Below, piece by piece: positions 59,097 through 64,000 of a DNA stretch of 64,000 nt. The notes beneath the pieces were generated by a model, which made no database searches, was not told where the DNA came from, and worked only from the letters and a program-made list of their open reading frames with translations. Source of the stretch: Arthrobacter sp. 131MFCol6.1. GTDB lineage: Bacteria; Actinomycetota; Actinomycetes; Actinomycetales; Micrococcaceae. Made by a program: the position numbers and the translations under genes. The stretch lies in the NCBI RefSeq assembly GCF_000374925.1, contig NZ_KB895551.1:1-64000 (forward strand). Reading direction: 5' to 3'. Every line of letters begins with the position of its first letter. Within the stretch, counting starts at the first letter, position 1.

Positions 59097-59144
59097 GTGT
59101 ACGGCGTACACCCGATGCGGCCACGTTAGGTGTACGGCGTACAC
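59097..59144. promoter_or_regulatory. Paired TetR-family operators
   Basis: Two identical perfect palindromes GTGTACGGCGTACAC at 59097-59111 and 59130-59144, with starts 33 bp apart (about three helical turns). They lie between the divergent DUF2306 and TetR-type genes and are the likely binding sites of the regulator for itself and the operon. Confidence 0.85.
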
Positions 59145-59179
59145 TTGTCAATGGGGAACCGTTAGGGAAAGGTGGCCGG

Positions 59180-59917
59180 ATGACCCAGCAAGCGGAGCGA
59201 ACGCGCCGGATCCCGTTGAGCCGGGACCGCGTCCTGGCTGCCGCCGTCGAGCTGGCCGACCAGGTGGGGATCGAGGCGCTGAGCATGCGCCGGCTGGCGC
59301 AGGAACTTGGCGTCGTGCCGATGGCGCTCTACAAGCACGTGGCCAACAAGGAGGAACTCCTCGACGGCATGGTGGACGCCCTTGTCAGCGAGATCGATCC
59401 TCCCGTCCGCGACGCCGGCTGGAAGGACGCCGTGCGCCTGAGGGTGCTCTCGGCACGGGGGGCGCTGCTGCGGCATCCGTGGGCCCGGCAAGTGCTGGAA
59501 TCGCGCACGAACAAAACGCCCGCGGTCCTTGGCTACATGGACTCGTTCATCGGCATGTTCCTGGCCGGAGGCTTCTCCGTGGACCTGACCCATCACGTCA
59601 TGCACGCCCTCGGCAGCCGCATGTGGGGGTTCACCCAGGAACTGTTCGACGACTCCGCCGGCGGGAACGCCGCGGGACTGGCCGCCCTTCCGCCGGAGGC
59701 CCAGGCGGCCATGTTCCAGGAGATGGCCGAGCGGTATCCGAACATCCTGAAGGTCGCCACCGCCTCCGTACACCAGGACTCCGTGGTGGGACAGGGGTGC
59801 GATGACCAGTTCGAGTTCGAATTCGCCCTCGATCTGCTTCTGGACGGCTTCGAGCGGCTGCACCGGCAGCACTGGACCTCTGCGCCGAACGATACCTCCA
59901 TGCCGGCAAGGTCCTGA
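59180..59917 (+). CDS. TetR/AcrR-family regulator
   Basis: A 245-residue repressor. The helix-turn-helix is at about 15-60 (RVLAAAVELADQVGIEALSM, RRLAQELGVVPMALYKHVANK, KEELLDGMVDALV). The C-terminal domain of the TetR_C type binds an unknown ligand. The ATG at 59180 has AAAGGTGG upstream. It diverges from the DUF2306-DinB operon, and two identical 15-bp palindromes lie between them. Regulation of the operon and of itself is likely. Confidence 0.9.
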   Translation: MTQQAERTRRIPLSRDRVLAAAVELADQVGIEALSMRRLAQELGVVPMALYKHVANKEELLDGMVDALVSEIDPPVRDAGWKDAVRLRVLSARGALLRHPWARQVLESRTNKTPAVLGYMDSFIGMFLAGGFSVDLTHHVMHALGSRMWGFTQELFDDSAGGNAAGLAALPPEAQAAMFQEMAERYPNILKVATASVHQDSVVGQGCDDQFEFEFALDLLLDGFERLHRQHWTSAPNDTSMPARS

Positions 59918-59924
59918 CCGCCCC

Positions 59925-60713
59925 CTACTCCTCCAGGAACCGCAGCAGGTACGGGAGAGTGGTCCGCATGGCCCGCAGGTCGCCCCCGCTGGCGGCCAGC
60001 TCGCCGAGGTAGTCGCCGTGGCTGCCGGGCACGATCATCAGGCGCGCCCCCGGAATGACCCGTGACATCCGCACGGCGTGTTCAGCGCTGACGACGTCGC
60101 GGTCGGCGCTCAGCACCAGGGTGCGGGCCGTGATGCGGCGCAGGTCCTCGTCCGGCCATCCGGGGAAGGTCAGGATCCGCTGGCGGTCCAGTTCGAACAT
60201 CCGCTCGAGGTGTCCGGGCTCCGGATTGAGCCGGCGGTCCGCGGACCGGTACGCCTCCGGCATCTCATCGAGGGTTGCCTTCTCCATCCCCTCCCAGAAC
60301 TCGTCGCCTACAGCGTCGCGGCTGACGAAGGTTGAGGCGGCAATCAGGCAACGCACCATGGACGGATGCCTCATGGCCAGCGCAAGCGCGGTGTGGCCCC
60401 CGGCGCTGAACCCGAGCACATCCACGGAGTCCACGTTGAGCTCATCGAGCACGGCTTTGACGTCCCCGGCCGAGTTTTCGGCGGTGAGCGGCCGGCCGGT
60501 AGCCGCGGTCCGGCCGTGGCCTTCCTCTTCGACGGCGATCACCTGCAGGCTCTCGGCCAGCAGCGCGGGGATGAGGCCGGCGAAGTTGGTCTCGATGCTC
60601 GAGCCTCCGCCGGGAATCAGCAACAGCGGGGGCTCGCCGACCCGCGGGTGACCATGGACCTCGTAGTACATCCGGAGGTCGCCGTTGGCCGCGTAACCGT
60701 GGGTGAAAGTCAC
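59925..60713 (-). CDS. Alpha/beta hydrolase
   Basis: A 262-residue alpha/beta hydrolase from GTG 60713, with AGGAT 8 nt upstream; an in-frame ATG at 60755 would place 14 unrelated residues before the domain. LLLIPGGGSSIETNFAGLIP forms the oxyanion region, GFSAGGHTALALAM carries the nucleophile Ser, LVLSADRDVVSAEH the acid and VPGSHGDYLGEL the base His. It resembles small esterases and haloperoxidase-like hydrolases. The stop is 7 nt from the TetR-type stop, with no terminator between. Confidence 0.87.
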   Translation of the reverse strand: MTFTHGYAANGDLRMYYEVHGHPRVGEPPLLLIPGGGSSIETNFAGLIPALLAESLQVIAVEEEGHGRTAATGRPLTAENSAGDVKAVLDELNVDSVDVLGFSAGGHTALALAMRHPSMVRCLIAASTFVSRDAVGDEFWEGMEKATLDEMPEAYRSADRRLNPEPGHLERMFELDRQRILTFPGWPDEDLRRITARTLVLSADRDVVSAEHAVRMSRVIPGARLMIVPGSHGDYLGELAASGGDLRAMRTTLPYLLRFLEE

Positions 60714-60757
60714 ATGGCATCCTAACGCCGCACGCGGCGGGCTGAATAGGGCCAAAG

Positions 60758-60789
60758 GACGACGGCGGCAGATTCCCGCCGCCGTCGTC
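60758..60789 (-). terminator. Hairpin after the AHSA1-type gene
   Basis: Perfect 12-bp stem (GACGACGGCGGC at 60758-60769, complement at 60778-60789) with an 8-nt loop, 13 nt after the stop of the minus-strand AHSA1-type gene. On the minus strand it is followed by CTTT. It separates that operon from the hydrolase gene. Confidence 0.6.
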
Positions 60790-60801
60790 TTGCGTTGCAG
60801 G

Positions 60802-61299
60802 TCAGGCGTTGACGGACTCGGCGAGGATCGCGTCGACCTGGCCGAGTGCCCCCTTCATGCCTTCTTCCATGCCCATGGCGACGATCTGCTCCATCTGCTC
60901 CTCGGCCTCGAAGGTGGACAGGATGGTCATTCGGGTGCGGCCGCCGATTGGCTCCAGCGTCACAACACCGTGGATGGTGCCCATGTCGGCCACGGGGTCG
61001 CCGTTGTCGTCCGCGAAGCCGTCATCGAACTCCAGGCGGTGCGGGGCGTCGATGGTCACGAACCGCCACCAGCCGCGGGCCTTCTCCCCCTCGGGTCCCG
61101 TCATGTAGTAGCTGGCCTCGCCGCCCGGGACGAACTCGTGCTTCTCGAAGGTGGCCGGCCAGGTGGGCGGGCCCCACCAGCGCTCGAGCTGGCGCGGGTC
61201 TTCCCAGATTTGCCAGACTCGCTCCACGCCGGCGTCGAACTCGGCGACCACGGTGAGGCTCAACGCCTCGAGATTCTTGACTGAACTGATAACCGTCAT
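60802..61299 (-). CDS. AHSA1/SRPBCC-family protein
   Basis: A 165-residue START-like protein: LTVVAEFDAGVERVWQIWED, RQLERWWGPPTWPATFEKHE and WWRFVTIDAPHRLEFDDGFA are typical of the AHSA1-type SRPBCC family that pairs with ArsR regulators in actinobacteria. The ligand is unknown. Its ATG overlaps the ArsR stop by 4 nt, so both come from one message. Confidence 0.88.
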   Translation of the reverse strand: MTVISSVKNLEALSLTVVAEFDAGVERVWQIWEDPRQLERWWGPPTWPATFEKHEFVPGGEASYYMTGPEGEKARGWWRFVTIDAPHRLEFDDGFADDNGDPVADMGTIHGVVTLEPIGGRTRMTILSTFEAEEQMEQIVAMGMEEGMKGALGQVDAILAESVNA

Positions 61300-61724
61300 G
61301 ACGAACCCTTCCTAACCTTCAGCTTGCTGGTTCCTGCCTTGCGTGTTGCCTTGCTGGCTTGTGTTGCCTGATTCGGGGCGGCCGTTTCGGCGAGCAGGTC
61401 TGCGATCCGCTCCGCCCGCTGCCGCCAGATGACCTCGTACTCGTCGAGCAGCCGGCGGGCCCGCTGCAGCCCATCGTGGTTGGCCCGCACAATCTGCTCC
61501 CTCCCCCGCTTCTCCTTGGAGACAAGGGAAGCGCGTTCCAACACCGCCACATGCTTCTGGACGGCCGCGAAACTCATGGCGTAGAGGGCAGCGAGCCCGG
61601 AGACCGAGTACTCGCCCACTGTCACCCGGCGCACGATATCCCGGCGGGTCGTGTCGGCGAATGCCTGGAAGAGGCGGTCGAGGTCGTCGTCGTTGAGCTG
61701 GGTTCGGAGCTGATCTACAACCAT
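61296..61724 (-). CDS. ArsR-family regulator
   Basis: A 142-residue winged-helix repressor (DDLDRLFQAFADTTRRDIVR, VSGLAALYAMSFAAVQKHVA, LERASLVSKEKRGREQIVRA). It lacks the ELCVC metal motif of arsenic sensors. The promoter elements TTGACA and TATTCT place transcription start close to the ATG, and the palindromic operator covers the start codon, so the mRNA is probably leaderless and autorepressed. It controls itself and the AHSA1-type gene. Confidence 0.9.
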   Translation of the reverse strand: MVVDQLRTQLNDDDLDRLFQAFADTTRRDIVRRVTVGEYSVSGLAALYAMSFAAVQKHVAVLERASLVSKEKRGREQIVRANHDGLQRARRLLDEYEVIWRQRAERIADLLAETAAPNQATQASKATRKAGTSKLKVRKGSS

Positions 61725-61734
61725 TTGGTTGTAG
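61715..61734. promoter_or_regulatory. Operator of the ArsR-AHSA1 operon
   Basis: 20-bp perfect palindrome CTACAACCATTTGGTTGTAG that includes the ArsR ATG (61724-61722) and the end of the -10 box. Binding would block RNA polymerase directly. Confidence 0.85.
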
Positions 61735-61761
61735 AATAGTCCGGCGGTTCGGGGGTGTCAA
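61733..61761 (-). promoter_or_regulatory. Strong promoter of the ArsR-AHSA1 operon
   Basis: TTGACA at 61761-61756 and TATTCT at 61738-61733 on the minus strand with exact 17-nt spacing. The ATG begins 8 nt beyond the -10 box, so the message should start at or next to the ATG. Confidence 0.8.
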
Positions 61762-61848
61762 TAGGTCACGAAACGGCCCCGCACGGCCCCCGGCGCCGGG
61801 CGGCAAGAGGCCCGTGTGCGGAGCGGGTGCCGAGCGTAGAGTGAGCCC

Positions 61849-62862
61849 ATGAAGCGTGTGGTGATCGACCGCTTCGGCGGCCCCGAGGTCCTGCAGGTGG
61901 TGGAGGTCGAGGATCCCCGGCCCGGCCCGGGCGAAGTCCGCGTCAGGGTCCTGGCTTCGGGGGTCTCTTTCACCGACGCACAGTTGCGCGCCGGCACCTA
62001 CCTCGGCGGACCGAAGCCGCCCTTCACGCCCGGCTACGAGCTCGTCGGCATCGCTGATGAGATCGGGCCCGGTTGCTCGCGGGTACGGGTCGGAGACCGG
62101 ATCGGCGCGCTGACGGTGTGGGGCGCCAACGCCGAGCTCGTCTGTGTGCCGGAGGCATACGCGGTGGAGGTGCCTGAGGACCTCGACCCGGCCGAGGTCG
62201 TGAGCCTCGTCTTCCCCTATATGACCGCCTACCAGCTGCTGCACCGGACGGCTCAGGCGAAGCCCGGGGAGAGCGCTCTGGTTCACGGCGCGGCAGGCAG
62301 GGTGGGCACCGCTATCCTCGAGCTCGGAGCACTGGCCCGCCTGCGCCTCTACGGGACCGCCGCCGGCGCGGACCGAGCCGCAGTGGAGCGGCTGGGCGCG
62401 GTGGCGATCGACTATCAGAACGAGGATTTCCTGGCCCGAGTGCGCGGGCTCACCGGCGACGGCGTAGACATTGCCCTTGACGGGATCGGTGGGCCGTTGT
62501 CGCTGCGCTCCTTCCGCGCGTTGCGGCCCGGCGGTCGGCTCGTTGTGTTTGGCCGCTACGCCACGATCGCGCAGGGGCGCAAGAACTGGCCGGGGGTGAT
62601 CGCCTGGTACGCGGCAACGGGGAGCGTCGCGCTCTGGGGCTGGCTGTCACCCCGCCGAAAAGTGCTGTCCTACCGGATCCAGAAGTTGCGCATCCATCAC
62701 CAGGACTGGTTCAGGGCAGACTTCTTCGCCCTGCTCGAGATGCTTCGCCGCGGCCAGATTCACCCGGTGGTCGCCGAGCGCCTGCCAATTTCCGACGTTC
62801 GTCGCGCCCATGAGCTGCTGGAAAGCACCGCGGCGAAAGGGAAGATCGTGCTCGTACCCTGA
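61849..62862 (+). CDS. Quinone-oxidoreductase-like medium-chain dehydrogenase
   Basis: A 337-residue MDR protein with an N-terminal GroES-like domain (RVLASGVSFTDAQLRAGTY, PFTPGYELVGIADEIGPG) and a Rossmann domain at about 135-260 (ALVHGAAGRVGTAILELGAL). Structural and catalytic Zn ligands are missing, as in zeta-crystallin-like NADPH:quinone reductases. Substrate unknown. It is monocistronic and followed by palindrome copy E. Confidence 0.87.
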   Translation: MKRVVIDRFGGPEVLQVVEVEDPRPGPGEVRVRVLASGVSFTDAQLRAGTYLGGPKPPFTPGYELVGIADEIGPGCSRVRVGDRIGALTVWGANAELVCVPEAYAVEVPEDLDPAEVVSLVFPYMTAYQLLHRTAQAKPGESALVHGAAGRVGTAILELGALARLRLYGTAAGADRAAVERLGAVAIDYQNEDFLARVRGLTGDGVDIALDGIGGPLSLRSFRALRPGGRLVVFGRYATIAQGRKNWPGVIAWYAATGSVALWGWLSPRRKVLSYRIQKLRIHHQDWFRADFFALLEMLRRGQIHPVVAERLPISDVRRAHELLESTAAKGKIVLVP

Positions 62863-62905
62863 GCCGGCATGGCTGACGCCGCGGCACTAGGCGTAAGGCC
62901 CCGCC

Positions 62906-62973
62906 GAGTTCGCCGGAAGCCTGCGAGGTCGCCGCAAGGTTCCGGCGACCTCGAGGGTTTCCGGCGACTTCGC
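62906..62973. repeat. Dispersed palindromic repeat, family 1, copy E
   Basis: About 68 bp from GAGTTCGCCGGAAGCCTGCG to TTTCCGGCGACTTCGC, with central TCGCCGCAAGGTTCCGGCGA. It lies between two plus-strand genes and shares the order of motifs of copies B and C, with compensated changes in the middle. Confidence 0.8.
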
Positions 62974-63061
62974 GCACCACAGCCGGCATACATGCGCGCG
63001 GCCGCCGCACCCGGGACCATCGACGCGCCCCAACGCCACGATGGGAGGATAGTTTTAGGGC

Positions 63062-63634
63062 ATGACGGCAAGCTACAGGTACGACGTCGAGATCCTGCAC
63101 CTCCTCGTCTCGCCGGCGCACGCCTACTTCGGCCGCGCCCGCGATGGTGCGGCGCAGGTCCCCACGACGGACGCGGAACAAGTCGAACTGGTGGCCGGCA
63201 AGGGCATCGTCGGCGACCGGTTCTTCGGCAAGGCTGCGCACATGGACGCCGCCGTCACCCTCCTCTCGATCGAGGCCATCGAGGCGATGGCCGAGGAGCT
63301 GGGAGCCGGACCCTTTGACCCGCTCCTGACCCGGCGGAATGTGGTCCTCCGGGGCGCCCACCTCGCTCCCCTGCTCGGCGAAGAGTTCGCGCTCGAATCA
63401 AGGGGGGACGTGGTCCGGATCCGGGCCGGACGGCCAGCCCACCCCTGTGCCTGGATGGACCGGATGCTTGCCCCGGGCGCGCACGCCGCCATGCGCGGCC
63501 GGGGAGGCGTGCGCTGCCAGCCCCTTTCGACCGGCCTCCTGAGCCGCGGCCCGGCCGTGCTGGTCAGCCCCGTGCCGCTCGACCCCGGACAGGCCGGCGT
63601 CCCCACGCTGCTGCGCCCGTCCCGGCTGCCGTAG
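63062..63634 (+). CDS. MOSC-domain protein
   Basis: A 190-residue MOSC domain (LVAGKGIVGDRFFGKAAHMD, LLTRRNVVLRGAHL, LESRGDVVRIRAGRPAHPCA, GRGGVRCQP). The Cys in HPCAWMD is at the position thought to bind sulfur or the molybdenum cofactor. Such proteins carry a sulfur or molybdopterin group in reductase or resistance pathways. No partner oxidoreductase is adjacent. The start has only weak AGGG upstream. Confidence 0.88.
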   Translation: MTASYRYDVEILHLLVSPAHAYFGRARDGAAQVPTTDAEQVELVAGKGIVGDRFFGKAAHMDAAVTLLSIEAIEAMAEELGAGPFDPLLTRRNVVLRGAHLAPLLGEEFALESRGDVVRIRAGRPAHPCAWMDRMLAPGAHAAMRGRGGVRCQPLSTGLLSRGPAVLVSPVPLDPGQAGVPTLLRPSRLP

Positions 63635-63659
63635 CGCCGCGGCTGCCGTAGCGCCGGGT

Positions 63660-63850
63660 TGCGTGATCCGGCGCGGACGACGGCGGACGACGGCGGCCGG
63701 TGCGGATGACGGCGGCGGCGCAGGCGGCGGCGGACGACGGCGGCCGGCGGATGACGGCGGCGGCGCAGGCGGCGGCGGACGACGGCGGGCGGCGCGGACG
63801 GCGGCGGCCGGTGCGGACGGCGGCGGGCGGTGCGGATGACGGCGGGCGGC
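63660..63850. repeat. GC-rich degenerate tandem repeat tract in a 344-nt gap
   Basis: GGCGGACGACGGCGG-type units fill most of the gap 63635-63978. A unit of about 42 bp beginning GCGGATGACGGCGGC occurs twice exactly, at 63702-63743 and 63747-63788, followed by shorter variants. Long frames across it are low-complexity Ala/Arg/Pro and unlikely to be genes. The rest of the gap holds a leader with GAAGGAG. Confidence 0.75.
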
Positions 63851-63978
63851 GATCGTGTTCTTTGCCTCGGATGTGGAACAAATGCCCGTCCGGATCGTCG
63901 GCAGGAAATAGGCTCGGACTCATCGATCAGGCGGACGCACGGCAACCGCCAAGCGCCCCAACCGGTGAAGGAGCCAGC

Positions 63979-64000
63979 GTGGACACCCGAAAGCTGAAGT
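63979..64000 (+). CDS. Start of a gene truncated by the window edge
   Basis: GTG at 63979 follows a good GAAGGAG site and opens the frame MDTRKLK, which runs off the window after seven codons. Too little is visible to name a family. Confidence 0.45.

Noticed and set aside
63660-63850. GC-rich repeats considered as a CRISPR array or a gene
   Set aside because: There are no spacers of constant length, and the frames through it are low-complexity.
1-64000. Search for tRNA, rRNA, IS elements, integrases and phage genes
   Set aside because: No cloverleaf, rRNA segment, transposase, integrase or terminal inverted repeat with target duplication was recognised by eye. A short or degraded element could still be missed without a covariance-model or profile search.

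Overview
The window reads as a chromosomal segment of a high-GC actinobacterium, most likely of the Arthrobacter/Pseudarthrobacter group. The support is the uniformly GC-rich coding sequence, the mix of ATG, GTG and TTG starts, actinobacterial families (GAF-ANTAR, DUF2630, a DinB/DUF664 protein of the mycothiol type, FadR/GntR regulators, CPA1 antiporter with a UBP zinc finger) and the sugar-acid catabolic style of those genera. The genus assignment is inference. I see no rRNA, tRNA, CRISPR array, insertion sequence or phage gene.

Layout. 1-7.8 kb: a sugar-acid operon on the minus strand (solute-binding protein, two ABC permeases, galactonate dehydratase, KDPG-type aldolase, PfkB-type kinase, then mannonate dehydratase beyond a hairpin) with a divergent DgoR-like regulator. 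7.9-9.8 kb: aldo/keto reductase and extended SDR. 9.9-20.9 kb: a stress or dormancy-like block (universal stress protein, phosphoribosyltransferase-hydrolase fusion, MgtA-type P-ATPase, GAF-ANTAR regulator, DJ-1 protein, antiporter with zinc finger) with a DosR-like box in front of the stress protein. 21-29 kb: DUF2630, CapA-like enzyme, ammonium transporter, subtilisin, a two-component system and an LssY_C membrane protein.

30.4-37.6 kb: the most interesting unit. Six tightly coupled minus-strand genes (MFS importer, dihydroxyacetone-kinase-like kinase, RpiB-like and TIM-like isomerases, an AP-endonuclease-2-type isomerase and a 6-phosphogluconate-dehydrogenase-like oxidoreductase) lie between an operator/promoter at the divergent FadR-type regulator and a long terminal hairpin. 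The kinase and both isomerases carry substitutions at canonical active-site positions, pointing to a C4 or branched sugar rather than triose or pentose. 37.7-43 kb: membrane protein, NmrA-like protein, DUF1992 protein, a small CHC protein and a BcsA-like glycosyltransferase with PilZ domain.

43.1-50.1 kb: a TRAP transporter operon (DctP, fused DctQM) with two unusual oxidoreductases and a divergent LacI regulator at a perfect 20-bp operator. 50.3-57.6 kb: MBL-fold hydrolase, PucR regulator coupled to glutaminase, amino-acid permease, a tiny Cys-rich protein and a ThDP enzyme. 57.7-64 kb: DinB protein, DUF2306 protein with a TetR regulator, hydrolase, AHSA1-ArsR pair, quinone-oxidoreductase-like protein, MOSC protein and a GC-rich repeat tract.

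Two families of dispersed intergenic palindromes and several single long hairpins sit mostly at convergent gene ends. Several regulators have clear promoter/operator architecture, including two probable leaderless mRNAs.
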